From Helicobacter canadensis MIT 98-5491 (GTDB lineage: Bacteria > Campylobacterota > Campylobacteria > Campylobacterales > Helicobacteraceae), in NCBI RefSeq assembly GCF_000162575.1, contig NZ_CM000776.2, positions 810,950-874,949 of the forward strand: 64,000 bases of DNA, written 5' to 3'. The notes under the pieces were generated by a model, which saw nothing but the letters and a program-made list of their open reading frames with translations, did no database searches and was not told the DNA's origin. Position 1 is the stretch's first letter. Every line of letters starts with the position of its first letter. The position numbers and the translations under genes are program-made. This document shows, piece after piece, positions 9,192 to 18,862 of this stretch.

Positions 9192-10532
9192 ATGGAAAAT
9201 TATATTGCGATGACACCAAAAGAGATTGTGAGTTATTTGGATGAATATATTATTGGGCAAAATGATGCTAAAAAAATTGTCGCTATTGCATTAAGAAATC
9301 GCTATCGGAGATTACAACTTCCTAAAGAGATTCAAGAAGAAGTTATGCCAAAAAATATTTTGATGATTGGTTCAACAGGGGTTGGTAAGACCGAGATTGC
9401 AAGACGAATGGCTAAAATGATGGGGTTGCCTTTTGTCAAAGTAGAAGCTAGTAAATACACGGAAGTGGGATTTGTAGGAAGAGATGTTGAATCAATGGTT
9501 AGAGATTTGGTGGTGGCTTCTATTAATTTAGTCAAAGAAGAGCATCGCCAAAAAAATGCACAAGGGATTCAAAAATATGTTTTAGATAAAATTGTAGAAA
9601 AGTTGATTCCTCCGCTCCCTAAAGGTGCTAGTGAGCAAAAGATAGAGGAATACCAAAAAGCTTCAGAAAAAATGAGACAAAAGGTAGAAAATGGGGAAGT
9701 TGATCATCTAAAAATTGAGATTGAAGTCCCAAAACGCGCCTTTGAAATTGAAGATGGAAATATGCCAGCAGAGTTTGCAAAGGTGCAAGAGACTATTGCT
9801 AGAGTTTTTATTGCTTCTCCCAAAGAAAATCCAAAGAAAGAAGTGAGTATCAAAGAGGCAAAAGAGATTTTAAAAATTGAAGCAAGTGAAGCTTTATTGG
9901 ATTTAGAAAGCATTAAGCAAGAAGGATTAAAGAGAGCGGAGAGTAGTGGTATTATTTTTATTGATGAGATTGATAAAGTTGCAGTGAGTTCTAATGCTCA
10001 AGGCAGACAAGATCCAAGCAAAGAAGGAGTGCAAAGAGATTTGTTGCCTATTGTAGAGGGCAGTATTGTAAATACCAAATATGGAAGCATTAAAACCGAT
10101 CATATTTTGTTTATCGCAGCGGGTGCTTTTAGTTTGAGTAAGCCTAGTGATTTGATTGCTGAATTACAAGGAAGATTCCCTTTGCGCGTTGAGCTTAATA
10201 GTCTTGATGAAGAAGTGCTTTATAAAATATTAACTCAAACTAAAAATTCAATTTTAAAACAATATGAGGCACTTTTGGCAGTTGAAGAAGTAACTTTGAA
10301 ATTTAGTGAAGAGGCTATTAGAGCTTTGGCACATTATTCTCAACTTGCCAATGAAAAAACAGAGGATATTGGAGCTAGGAGATTGCATACGGTTGTAGAG
10401 CAAGTTATTGAAGAAATTAGCTTTGAAGCAGAAAATTATAAGGGGCAGGAAGTAGAAATCACCGAATCTCTTGTCAAAGAAAAGCTAGATAATCTTGTGG
10501 CAAATAGTGATATTGCACGATATATTTTATAA
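9192..10532 (+). CDS. hslU: HslU ATPase subunit of the HslUV protease
   Basis: A 446-aa AAA+ unfoldase that feeds substrates to HslV. Walker A is GSTGVGKT (residues 60-67), followed by the pore-loop region EASKYTEVGFVGRDVESMV. Walker B is IIFIDEID and sensor 2 lies in GARRLHTVVEQV. The C-terminus ends ANSDIARYIL, the conserved tail that inserts into HslV to activate it. Full length and intact, with the inserted I domain between the Walker motifs. Confidence 0.97.
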   Translation: MENYIAMTPKEIVSYLDEYIIGQNDAKKIVAIALRNRYRRLQLPKEIQEEVMPKNILMIGSTGVGKTEIARRMAKMMGLPFVKVEASKYTEVGFVGRDVESMVRDLVVASINLVKEEHRQKNAQGIQKYVLDKIVEKLIPPLPKGASEQKIEEYQKASEKMRQKVENGEVDHLKIEIEVPKRAFEIEDGNMPAEFAKVQETIARVFIASPKENPKKEVSIKEAKEILKIEASEALLDLESIKQEGLKRAESSGIIFIDEIDKVAVSSNAQGRQDPSKEGVQRDLLPIVEGSIVNTKYGSIKTDHILFIAAGAFSLSKPSDLIAELQGRFPLRVELNSLDEEVLYKILTQTKNSILKQYEALLAVEEVTLKFSEEAIRALAHYSQLANEKTEDIGARRLHTVVEQVIEEISFEAENYKGQEVEITESLVKEKLDNLVANSDIARYIL

Positions 10533-10540
10533 GGTTTTTC

Positions 10541-11425
10541 TTGGAAAGTAGAGCAGGATTTGTAGCAGTGCTAGGACGACCTAATGCAGGGAAGAGCACT
10601 TTTTTAAATGCACTTTTAGGTGAGAGATTAGCACTTGTATCACACAAGGCAAATGCAACAAGAAAGCGAATGAATTTAGTCTTAATGCAAGAAGAAGCGC
10701 AGATTGTTTTTGTAGATACCCCTGGGATTCATAAGCAGGAAAAATTACTCAATCAATATATGCTAAAAGAAGCAATGCAGGCAATGCAGGATTGTGATTT
10801 ATTGCTTTTTTTAGCACCAGTTAGTGATAAAATTGATTTTTATGAGGAATTCTTACAAAGTGCAAAAAATAAGCCCCATCTTTTGCTTTTAACTAAAAGT
10901 GATAGTGTTATTAAAGAGGAGCTGTTTTGTAAAATGCAGGAATATCAGAAATATCAAAATTATTATCAGGCTTTGATTCCTATTTCTTATAAAGATTTAA
11001 ATTCATTAAAAAGTGTCGTAAGAAAAATAGCAGAAATGATGCCACCAAATCCTTATTATTATGATCCAGAGATTTTAAGCCCAAATAGCACTAAAGAGAT
11101 CGTAAAAGAAATGATTAGAGAATCTTGCTTTGAAAATCTTAGCGATGAGTTGCCTTATGAAAGTGATGTTATGGTGAATCTCTATCAAGAAAAAAGGGAT
11201 TTAGATTACATTAAAGCAACAATTATTACTCATAAAGAAAGCCAAAAAGCAATGGTGATTGGCAAAGAGGGTAAAACTTTAAAAAGGATTGGAAAAAGTG
11301 CAAGAGAAAAAATAGAAAAATTTATTAACAAAAAAGTATATTTAGAGCTTTTAGTTAAGGTTATGCCAGGTTGGAGTAAGCAAAAAGAAAGCTTAAAACA
11401 AGTTGGCTATGATTTTGAAGATTAA
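10541..11425 (+). CDS. era: GTPase Era
   Basis: A 294-aa essential GTPase that binds the 3' end of 16S rRNA during 30S maturation. G1 is GRPNAGKS (residues 12-19), G3 is DTPGIHKQEKLLNQYM and G4 is TKSD. The C-terminal KH domain includes MVIGKEGKTLKRIG. Translation most likely starts at TTG 10541, because an AAGG at 10531-10534 lies at a suitable distance and the G1 motif begins soon after. It follows hslU by 8 bases and precedes csd6 directly. Confidence 0.95.
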   Translation: MESRAGFVAVLGRPNAGKSTFLNALLGERLALVSHKANATRKRMNLVLMQEEAQIVFVDTPGIHKQEKLLNQYMLKEAMQAMQDCDLLLFLAPVSDKIDFYEEFLQSAKNKPHLLLLTKSDSVIKEELFCKMQEYQKYQNYYQALIPISYKDLNSLKSVVRKIAEMMPPNPYYYDPEILSPNSTKEIVKEMIRESCFENLSDELPYESDVMVNLYQEKRDLDYIKATIITHKESQKAMVIGKEGKTLKRIGKSAREKIEKFINKKVYLELLVKVMPGWSKQKESLKQVGYDFED

Positions 11426-11437
11426 ATGGAGAGAAAA

Positions 11438-12433
11438 ATGAAAATTATTTGGTTACTATTAATAGCAGTTTTTAGTTATGCAAATGAGTATGATTGGATT
11501 CAAGTTTATCGAGAAAATGGAGTAGAAGCGTTAGAAAAAAAGATTGATGCTATTTTGCAAACGCAAGATTATTGGAAAGAAGTGATGAAAGATAAAGATA
11601 CGCGTTTTGGGTATTATGAGGATTTAAAATACCTTTTTATTGCTTCAAAAGATGCACCAAAATTAGAATCTCCAAAATTAAAGCTTTATGCCTTGGAGAA
11701 TGGTAAATGGGTGGAGAGGTTAAATGCAAATAGTTTGGTTGGTTCTAAAGGCGGAAATAAACAAAAAGAAGGAGATTTAGCGACCCCCATTGGAGTTTAT
11801 ACGCTAGAAAAAAGATTGGTAAATTTAGATCAATATTATGGACCTTTAGCTTTTACCACTTCTTATCCTAATCTCTATGATAGATTGCAAAAGCGAACAG
11901 GATATGGAATTTGGATACATGGAATGCCGCTTAATGGAAATAGAGAGGAGCTTAATACGCGTGGTTGTATCGCAATTGAAAATAATCTTTTGACTACGGT
12001 GGATCAAATTATTGATTATCGCGATTCTTTGCTAATTACTTTTTCTAATGAGATTAAAGAGGTTAAAAAGCAAGATTTAGAGATTATCTTATCTAATTTG
12101 TTTCAGTGGAAAGAGGCGTGGAAAAATAATGTAATTGATACTTGCCTTTCTTTTTATGGTGAGGATTTTATTCGCTATGATGGACAAAAATACAATGCAT
12201 TTGCTGCAGTGAAGCGACAAATTTTTGGTAAGGGTGAAGAAAAAAATATTCAATTTAATAAAATTAATATTTCACCTTATCCTAATGAAGAGAATAAGAA
12301 TCTATTTAAAGTTAGTTATCATCAAGATTATAAAGCCTATTTGAATGGAAAGCTTAATTATTCTTCAAATGGGGATAAAGAGCTTTATGTTGAGCTAAGA
12401 AATGGGAAAATGCAAATTTTAGCAGAAAAGTAG
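11438..12433 (+). CDS. csd6: L,D-carboxypeptidase/transpeptidase-fold cell-shape protein Csd6
   Basis: A 331-aa periplasmic YkuD-fold enzyme that trims peptidoglycan tetrapeptides to tripeptides and sets helical shape (Csd6 in H. pylori, Pgp2 in Campylobacter jejuni). A signal peptide (MKIIWLLLIAVFSYA) is followed by the catalytic domain with IHGMPLNG (His161) and NTRGC (Cys177), close to the H160/C176 remembered for H. pylori Csd6. The last 100 residues fit its NTF2-like domain. I chose ATG 11438, not ATG 11426, because GGAG precedes it, the signal peptide then starts properly and the numbering agrees. Its 3' end overlaps convergent rdgB by 15 bases. Confidence 0.92.
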   Translation: MKIIWLLLIAVFSYANEYDWIQVYRENGVEALEKKIDAILQTQDYWKEVMKDKDTRFGYYEDLKYLFIASKDAPKLESPKLKLYALENGKWVERLNANSLVGSKGGNKQKEGDLATPIGVYTLEKRLVNLDQYYGPLAFTTSYPNLYDRLQKRTGYGIWIHGMPLNGNREELNTRGCIAIENNLLTTVDQIIDYRDSLLITFSNEIKEVKKQDLEIILSNLFQWKEAWKNNVIDTCLSFYGEDFIRYDGQKYNAFAAVKRQIFGKGEEKNIQFNKINISPYPNEENKNLFKVSYHQDYKAYLNGKLNYSSNGDKELYVELRNGKMQILAEK

Positions 12434-13036
12434 AGATCTTAAAATATATTCTGCTCTTTTTAATGCAATGGTGCGATGTGAAATCGCATTTTTCTCTTCA
12501 TTGCTAAGTTCTGCTAGAGTTTGATTGAAACCTTTGGGGATAAACATAGGATCATAGCCAAATCCATTTTTACCCCGTTTGTGTGCAATGACATCGCCAT
12601 ACATAAAACCATGAGTGCTAAAGTCTCCATAAAAGTGGCTAATCCCAATACTTGCACAATAATAAGCACTTGAAGTTTGATTAGGGAGTTTGGCAACTTC
12701 TGCTAAAAGCTTTTCTAAATTGGCTTGAGAATCTCCTCCGCTGTATCTAGCGCTATAGATTCCTGGCTTACCATCAAGTGCATCAACACAAATTCCACTA
12801 TCATCAGAAAGGACTATGTCTTTTGGGGTTAGGAGATTTTTTTCTTTTAGTGTGTTGAAAACGCTTTTAGACTTAATGAGTGCATTTTCTTGGAAAGTTT
12901 GTCCATTTTCTTCTATATCAAAAGGTGTAATGAGTGTATCCCAAGCAAGAATCTCTAAAGCATCTTTTAGGTTTTGATAAATCGCTTGAATCTCTTTTAT
13001 TTTATCTTGATTGGAGGTTGCTAAAATTAGTCGCAT
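12419..13036 (-). CDS. rdgB: dITP/XTP pyrophosphatase (RdgB/HAM1 family)
   Basis: A 205-aa house-cleaning enzyme that hydrolyses dITP, XTP and ITP to monophosphates. Family motifs are in order: N-terminal ATSNQDKIKEIQ, the metal-binding LSDDSGICVDALDG, the substrate segment GKNGFGYDPMFIP and the C-terminal SHRTIALKR. It converges with csd6, overlapping its last codons, and diverges from the MFS gene at 13112. Confidence 0.95.
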   Translation of the reverse strand: MRLILATSNQDKIKEIQAIYQNLKDALEILAWDTLITPFDIEENGQTFQENALIKSKSVFNTLKEKNLLTPKDIVLSDDSGICVDALDGKPGIYSARYSGGDSQANLEKLLAEVAKLPNQTSSAYYCASIGISHFYGDFSTHGFMYGDVIAHKRGKNGFGYDPMFIPKGFNQTLAELSNEEKNAISHRTIALKRAEYILRSLLFC

Positions 13037-13111
13037 TGTATTGCCTTACTTATAGTATTTTAGATAGAATTAGCTTTTTGTTTTTGGAATTTTAGCAAAA
13101 ATGGAGAATCT

Positions 13112-14473
13112 ATGAAAGAGCATTCTTTAATTAAACAAACTATACCCCTAAGCATTATTTTAGCAGGACGCTTTTTTGGCTTATTTGTTGTTATGCCACT
13201 TTTATCTTTGTATGCCCTCTCTTTAGAAGGAATGAATGCGACTTTGGTAGGTATTGCCATAGGTGGTTATGCACTTACTCAAGTCTTATTTCAAATACCT
13301 TTTGGTTTTTTGAGTGATAGATTTGGGCGAAAAAGCATTATTGCTCTTGGGCTTGTTATTTTTATCTTGGGTTCCATTGTCTGTGCGATGAGTGATAATA
13401 TTTATATGCTGATTATAGGGAGATTCTTGCAAGGAGCAGGAGCGATTGGAGGAGTGGTGAGTGCAATGATTGCAGATTTAGTGCGTGAAGAAAAACGCAC
13501 TAAAGCAATGGCATTAATGGGTGCTACAATTTCACTTAGTTTTACAGCTGCCTTGATTTTAGGACCTATTTTAGGGGCTTATTTTGGCGTAGCAAGTTTG
13601 TTTTGGATTACGGCTATTTTGGGAGTTTTAAGCTTGGGAATCTTGATTTTATTTGTGCCAGAAGCCCCTAAGATTCATTATAGTTTTGCTTCAAGCTCAG
13701 ATAATTATAAAACAATTCTAAAAAATAAAAATTTACAAATTATGAATATTACCAATTTTTTGCAAAAGAGTTTTATGACTTTAGCATTTTTAATTATTCC
13801 CATTGCGCTAACTAAAGGCTTTGAAATGCCTAAAGAAGATTTATACCAAGTTTATATTCCAGCTAGTCTTTTGGGGTTTTTTGCAATGATTCCAGCGGCT
13901 ATCTTTGCAGAAAAAAAGGGTAAGTTTAAAAGTGTTTTGGTGATTGGAATCTTGCTTTTTATGGCGGCATATCTTTTGATGCTTGGTCAAAATGTTTGGG
14001 TGTTTGTTGTTGGAGTTTTGATATTCTTTATTGGTTTTTCAGTGCATGAACCCATTATGCAAAGTCTTGCTAGTCGCTATTGCAAGGCGCATCAAAAAGG
14101 CAGTGCTTTAGGAATTTTTACTTCTTTTGGATATTTTGGTTCTTTTGTTGGTGCGCTTATTGGTGGGCAATTATATGAGCATTTTGGTATGGTTGCCATT
14201 AGTATTTTTGTGGTGTCGGTATCCTTTTTATGGATTTTGCTTTTGATGCTTTTGGCTAGTCCAACTGCCCAAAAAAATTTCTATTTACCTTTGAGGGAAA
14301 ATGTTAAAAATGAAGATTTGGAGATTTTAGCAGAGCTTAAGGGAGTTTTAGAATGGTTTATTAATCAAAATGAAAAAGTGGCAGTCATTAAATACAATAA
14401 AAACTTAATTTTAGAGCAAGAAATTAAAAAGTTTATCGCTACAAATCTTCAAGAAAAAATTAAAGAAAATTAA
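13112..14473 (+). CDS. MFS transporter with C-terminal soluble domain (YajR-like)
   Basis: A 453-aa, 12-helix major facilitator protein. The loop 2-3 signature GFLSDRFGRKSIIALG and the motif-C-like GPILGAYFG in helix 5 point to the proton-antiport drug-efflux group. After the last helix about 65 soluble residues follow (from YLPLRENV to the end), alternating strand-like and helical segments. This fits the ferredoxin-like YAM domain of E. coli YajR, though the match is by shape and position only. Substrate unknown. ttcA follows within 10 bases, so the two are probably co-transcribed. Confidence 0.85.
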   Translation: MKEHSLIKQTIPLSIILAGRFFGLFVVMPLLSLYALSLEGMNATLVGIAIGGYALTQVLFQIPFGFLSDRFGRKSIIALGLVIFILGSIVCAMSDNIYMLIIGRFLQGAGAIGGVVSAMIADLVREEKRTKAMALMGATISLSFTAALILGPILGAYFGVASLFWITAILGVLSLGILILFVPEAPKIHYSFASSSDNYKTILKNKNLQIMNITNFLQKSFMTLAFLIIPIALTKGFEMPKEDLYQVYIPASLLGFFAMIPAAIFAEKKGKFKSVLVIGILLFMAAYLLMLGQNVWVFVVGVLIFFIGFSVHEPIMQSLASRYCKAHQKGSALGIFTSFGYFGSFVGALIGGQLYEHFGMVAISIFVVSVSFLWILLLMLLASPTAQKNFYLPLRENVKNEDLEILAELKGVLEWFINQNEKVAVIKYNKNLILEQEIKKFIATNLQEKIKEN

Positions 14474-14481
14474 GAGTGGAA

Positions 14482-15255
14482 ATGGAAAATAATATTGAAA
14501 TTAGCAAAAAAATTCTTAAAATCGCAGGAAATACAAATGCAGAGTTTGGGCTAATAAAAGAAGGAGATAGAGTTCTTTTGGGCTTAAGTGGGGGGAAAGA
14601 TTCGATACTTTTAGCAACTTTACTAGCTAGGTTAAAAAAATACGCTCCCTTTAATTTTGAGTTTAAAGCACTCACGGTGGATTATGGAAGAGGAGGAGAA
14701 TATGAATATATTTTTGAATATTGTGAAAAATTAGGGATTCCCTATGAGCTTTATCGCACAGATATTTATAAAATTTTAGAAGAGAATCGTCGCGAAGGAA
14801 GTGTATATTGCAGTTTTTGTTCGCGTATGCGAAGAGGGGCTTTGTATTCTAAAGCTTTGGAGGGAGGATTTAATAAAATTGCTCTAGCACATCATTTGGA
14901 TGATGCAGCAGAAAGCTTTATGATGAATTTGACTTATAATGGTGCTTTACGCTCTATGCCACCTATTTATAAGGCACAAAATGGATTGTATGTGATTCGT
15001 CCATTAATTTTTGTGAGAGAAAGGCAAATTATTGATTTTATTGCTAAAAATAATATCTATATCGCTCCTGATTGCAATTGTCCTATTATGTGGCAAAGCG
15101 ATGATAAGCGTCCTTATGCAAGAGAAAAAACAAAACAAATGTTAAAAGAAATGGAGGAGGCTAATCCGGATTTTTTCACTTCATTGAAAGTAGCTTTAGG
15201 GAATGTGCATCTTAATAGTTTATTTGATAAAAAATATTTAGATAAACAGGATTGA
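14482..15255 (+). CDS. ttcA: tRNA 2-thiocytidine synthetase TtcA family
   Basis: A PP-loop ATPase (257 aa) that thiolates C32 of tRNAs using an iron-sulfur cluster. The PP-loop is LSGGKDS near residue 35. The cluster ligands are the CSFC pair in VYCSFCSRMRRGAL and a later cysteine in DCNCPIMW. AHHLDDAAE is also typical. An upstream GTG (14476) is in frame, but ATG 14482 is better placed behind the purine-rich AAGAGTGGA. Follows the MFS gene by 8 bases. The closely related TilS is distinguished by the CxxC here. Confidence 0.88.
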   Translation: MENNIEISKKILKIAGNTNAEFGLIKEGDRVLLGLSGGKDSILLATLLARLKKYAPFNFEFKALTVDYGRGGEYEYIFEYCEKLGIPYELYRTDIYKILEENRREGSVYCSFCSRMRRGALYSKALEGGFNKIALAHHLDDAAESFMMNLTYNGALRSMPPIYKAQNGLYVIRPLIFVRERQIIDFIAKNNIYIAPDCNCPIMWQSDDKRPYAREKTKQMLKEMEEANPDFFTSLKVALGNVHLNSLFDKKYLDKQD

Positions 15256-15261
15256 GAGCGG

Positions 15262-15290
15262 ATTCCACCAAAATGGTGGAATAAGATTAT
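15262..15290. terminator. Bidirectional terminator between ttcA and ackA
   Basis: A perfect 9-bp hairpin, ATTCCACCA-AAA-TGGTGGAAT (15262-15282), lies between the convergent ttcA and ackA genes. T-rich sequence follows on the plus side (ATTATTTTATTTT). It can serve both transcripts, although the plus-strand U-run is interrupted. Confidence 0.7.
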
Positions 15291-16492
15291 TTTATTTTAG
15301 ATACAAGTGTTTTAGTATCGCGTGCTATCATTAGTTCTTCATTGGTGGGGATTACACATACTCTAACTTTAGAATCGGGAGTGGAAATAATGCCTTCAAC
15401 TCCAATAGTTGCAAGATTTGCTTTTTCATCAAGAGTGATTCCTAAAAATTGCAAATGAGAGACAATTTTGCCACGAATAAATTTTGCATTTTCACCTACT
15501 CCAGCACAAAAAGCTATAGCATCGACTCCAGTTAGTGCAGCTGTATAAGATCCAATGTATTTTGCCACTCGATAAGCAAAAACTTCTCTAGCAAAACGAG
15601 CTTTTAAATCTCCTTGTTCATCAGCGGCTAATAAATCTCTAAAATCGCTTGAAAGTCCAGAGATTCCAAGAACACCAGATTTTTTGTTTAAGATATTCAT
15701 AATTTCTTTTGTGCTTAAATTTTCTTTTTGGGCGATATAATCAATGACTGCAGGATCAATATCTCCGCTTCTTGTTCCCATAACTAAGCCTTCAAGTGGG
15801 GTTAATCCCATACTTGTGTCAATGCTTTTGCCATTTTCTACAGCACAGATACTAGATCCATTACCTAAATGACAAGTGATGATTTTGGAATTCTCAAGTG
15901 GAATTTTCAAAAACTCTGCGGTGCGTTTGGAAACATAGCTATGGCTAGTGCCGTGGAATCCATAGCGGCGAACTTTATACTTTTCATAGTATTCATAAGG
16001 AAGACCATAGATAAAAGCTTTTGGTGGCATTGTTTGATGAAATGCAGTATCAAAGACCGCAACCATTGGAGTGCTAGGCATTAAAGCTTGGCAAGCACGA
16101 ATGCCTAATAAATGTGCAGGATTGTGCAAAGGTGCAAGATCGGCACATTCTTCAATGTGTGAAATCACTTCATCGGTAATGATGGCTGAATGCGTGAAAT
16201 GTTCTCCTCCATGCACGATTCTATGCCCAATTGCTTTGATTTCACTTAGGGAATTAATAATGCCAGTTTTTGGATTAGTGAGTGCTTCTAACACAATCTT
16301 TATTGCGACTTCATGATCTTTCATTTCAATATTTTGAATAGATTTTTCACCACCTTGTGGTTTGTAAGTGAATTGTCCTCCATTAATTCCAATTCTATCA
16401 CAGATTCCAGATGCCAAAACAACTTCGGTATCGGTATTGATGAGTTGATATTTAAGAGAAGAGCTTCCACAATTAATAACTAAAATATCCAT
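15287..16492 (-). CDS. ackA: Acetate kinase
   Basis: A 401-aa enzyme converting acetyl phosphate and ADP to acetate and ATP. The N-terminal phosphate motif is LVINCGSSSLKYQ; others are RIVHGGEHF, VFDTAFHQTMPP, YGFHGTSH, HLGNGSS and GTRSGDIDP. Full length. It lies 9 bases downstream of pta in the same operon, forming the Pta-AckA acetate pathway. Confidence 0.97.
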   Translation of the reverse strand: MDILVINCGSSSLKYQLINTDTEVVLASGICDRIGINGGQFTYKPQGGEKSIQNIEMKDHEVAIKIVLEALTNPKTGIINSLSEIKAIGHRIVHGGEHFTHSAIITDEVISHIEECADLAPLHNPAHLLGIRACQALMPSTPMVAVFDTAFHQTMPPKAFIYGLPYEYYEKYKVRRYGFHGTSHSYVSKRTAEFLKIPLENSKIITCHLGNGSSICAVENGKSIDTSMGLTPLEGLVMGTRSGDIDPAVIDYIAQKENLSTKEIMNILNKKSGVLGISGLSSDFRDLLAADEQGDLKARFAREVFAYRVAKYIGSYTAALTGVDAIAFCAGVGENAKFIRGKIVSHLQFLGITLDEKANLATIGVEGIISTPDSKVRVCVIPTNEELMIARDTKTLVSKIK

Positions 16493-16501
16493 AATTTCCT
16501 C

Positions 16502-17503
16502 CTATTTTTGTTGTGCTTGGAGTGCTGTAATGGCAACAACTCCAACAATATCATCGCTACTGCAACCTCGTGAGAGATCATTAACTGGTGCGGCAATGCC
16601 TTGAGTAATTGGTCCATAAGCTTCAGCTTTCGCTAGTCTTTGTGTGAGTTTATAACCAATATTTCCCGAATCTAAATCAGGGAAAACTAAAACATTGGCG
16701 TATCCAGCAATTTTGCTTTCAGGAGCTTTTGATTTACCCACACTTGGAACGATGGCTGCATCAAGTTGAAATTCACCATCAATAGCAATTTGCGGGGCAA
16801 GGCTTTGGGCAAGTTTCGTGGCTTCTATGACTTTATCCACATCGGGGTGTTTTGCACTCCCTTTGGTTGAATGAGAAAGCATTGCCACAATAGGATCTTT
16901 ACCCACAAGAGATTGAAAACTCTTTGCCGAATCAATAGCGATTGAAGCAAGCTCTTGAGCATTTGGATTTTGCACTAAACCACTATCGGCAAAGATAAAA
17001 ATACCTTTTTCACCATAATCACAATTTGGGACTACCATTAAAAAGAAAGCAGAAACGAGTTTAGAATCTTTTTTTGTCCTAAGAATCTGTAAGCTTGCGC
17101 GTAACACATCAGCAGTAGAGTTAATAGCCCCAGCTACCATTCCATCAGCTTTTTGGGATTTGACTAAAGCCACTCCAAAATAAAGTGGATTTTCTAAAAG
17201 TAAAGCTCTAGCAGATTTTTCACTCAAGCCTTTATGACCTCTAAGCTTCACAAATAACTCCACATAGCTTTCTAATTCATCACAGGAAGTGGGATTGATA
17301 AAAGTTGCACCATCTAGATTTAAATTAGATTTTGCTGCTTCTGCTTTGAGGGTAGCTTCATCTCCTAGTAAAATGAGATTTGCAATTTTTTCTTCTAAAA
17401 CTTTATGGGCTGCCTCTAGTGTCCTTATATCATTGGTTTCAGGGAGGACAATAGTTTTTAGGTTTGCCTTTGCTTTTTCTTTAATGGTTTCAATAAAACC
17501 CAT
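16502..17503 (-). CDS. pta: Phosphate acetyltransferase
   Basis: A 333-aa short-form Pta (catalytic PTA_PTB domain only, without the N-terminal regulatory domains of the E. coli enzyme). It converts acetyl-CoA and phosphate to acetyl phosphate. Characteristic stretches include VLPETNDIRTLEAA, GMVAGAINSTADVLRA, LSHSTKGSA, and near the C-terminus GPITQGIAAPVNDLSRGCS. First gene of a pta-ackA operon; the spacer upstream to pgi is AT-rich. Confidence 0.96.
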   Translation of the reverse strand: MGFIETIKEKAKANLKTIVLPETNDIRTLEAAHKVLEEKIANLILLGDEATLKAEAAKSNLNLDGATFINPTSCDELESYVELFVKLRGHKGLSEKSARALLLENPLYFGVALVKSQKADGMVAGAINSTADVLRASLQILRTKKDSKLVSAFFLMVVPNCDYGEKGIFIFADSGLVQNPNAQELASIAIDSAKSFQSLVGKDPIVAMLSHSTKGSAKHPDVDKVIEATKLAQSLAPQIAIDGEFQLDAAIVPSVGKSKAPESKIAGYANVLVFPDLDSGNIGYKLTQRLAKAEAYGPITQGIAAPVNDLSRGCSSDDIVGVVAITALQAQQK

Positions 17504-17593
17504 TTATTCTCCTTTATTTTTGTGTATTTAGAAGTATTTTAAATTTTTTTTGTAAAAAAGAGTATAAATGAAAGAAAAAAAGTGAAGAAAAAT

Positions 17594-18862
17594 TTAAATA
17601 TGTGTAAATTTTTCTCTTAATATTTTTTTACCAAATTCAACACCTGGTTGATTATATGTATCAATTTGTAACAATACTCCTACACAAGAGGTGAGTAACT
17701 CATAATAAAAAATAAGCTCACCCACGCTTTCTTCGCATAAAAGATCTAAGGTAATGGAATCGGTGGGGACATTTTCTGCAATGATGCTTTCTTTAGTAGC
17801 AATGCATTGTAATTGCAAGAGTTTATTAAAGGAGGTGCCATTCACAAAATCAGTTGATTCTAGTCCTTTTAGATTGATTTTGGGAATATAAAGTGGCTTT
17901 TGGGAGAATTTTTCAACACTTAAAAATGTAACACTTTTGTTCTGTGGTCCTTGCATAATAAGTTGCAAAAAGGAATGTTGATCGATACTGCCAATAAGAG
18001 CAATGGGGGTTAATCCTCTTTTTTGTCCTGTAGAATCTAGCTTTCCTAAAGATTCACCCCAAAGTTGCACATACCAAGCGTTAAAATGCCTAAAAACGCT
18101 ACTATAAGAAAAGAGCACATTAATAGGATAGTGTGTCTCACAATGAGCAAGAAAGACTGCTTTTTTTAGAATCTCATTAGTAGGATCTCTAAAAAAATAT
18201 TGACTCATATTTTGCGCGCCTTTAAGAAGGCTTTGGAGATTGTAGCCTAAGATTCCAAGCGGGAGCAATCCTGCGGTGCTTAATACAGAGAAGCGTCCGC
18301 CAATATTTGGTTTTATAGTAAAGTTTTGTATTTTTTGTTCCTTGCTCCAATGGAAAAGAGGGGAATCTTCATCGCTAATAGTTAAGAGATGATTTTTTCT
18401 TTTGGGATCTAGGAGATTAAAATGCTTCAAAACATATTTTAAAAGAGAAGTGGTTTCAATGGTTAATCCAGATTTTGAAATGACAATAAATAGTGATTCT
18501 TCCCACTTAACGCGTTGAAGTTCTTTGTGAATCATAATAGGGTCAGTATGCTCTAAAAAATGCAACTTAAGTTTTCTTCTATTGTGTTGGTATGAAAGTA
18601 TGGCATCAATGGCTTTTGTGCCAAGAGAACTACCTCCAATACCTATAATTACAAGATTTTTGAGATTATCTAAAAAGCAGTAATTATCTCTAAGATAGGC
18701 AAAAATATCTAAATTTTCTTGAAAGGGCAAGTGATAATATCCGCTTATTCCATTTTCTTTTTCTGCTAGAATTTTTTGAAAACAGGGTTGTAGCAAGTCC
18801 TTAGATAAAAAGCTAGAATCATAGTAAGGAGAGCTTTGGTAGGTGTTTTCTAAATGTATCAT
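17594..18862 (-). CDS. pgi: Glucose-6-phosphate isomerase
   Basis: A 422-aa cytosolic isomerase of glucose-6-P and fructose-6-P, of the short type found in Campylobacterales. Motifs are IGIGGSSLGTKAI, VISKSGLTIET, GGRFSVLSTAG, WGESLGKLDS and GSIDQHSF. An open frame extends to 18916, but those extra 18 codons lie inside gap. ATG 18862 gives the usual N-terminus (MIHLENTYQSS) and overlaps the gap stop as ATGA, so coupled translation with gap is likely. Confidence 0.93.
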   Translation of the reverse strand: MIHLENTYQSSPYYDSSFLSKDLLQPCFQKILAEKENGISGYYHLPFQENLDIFAYLRDNYCFLDNLKNLVIIGIGGSSLGTKAIDAILSYQHNRRKLKLHFLEHTDPIMIHKELQRVKWEESLFIVISKSGLTIETTSLLKYVLKHFNLLDPKRKNHLLTISDEDSPLFHWSKEQKIQNFTIKPNIGGRFSVLSTAGLLPLGILGYNLQSLLKGAQNMSQYFFRDPTNEILKKAVFLAHCETHYPINVLFSYSSVFRHFNAWYVQLWGESLGKLDSTGQKRGLTPIALIGSIDQHSFLQLIMQGPQNKSVTFLSVEKFSQKPLYIPKINLKGLESTDFVNGTSFNKLLQLQCIATKESIIAENVPTDSITLDLLCEESVGELIFYYELLTSCVGVLLQIDTYNQPGVEFGKKILREKFTHI

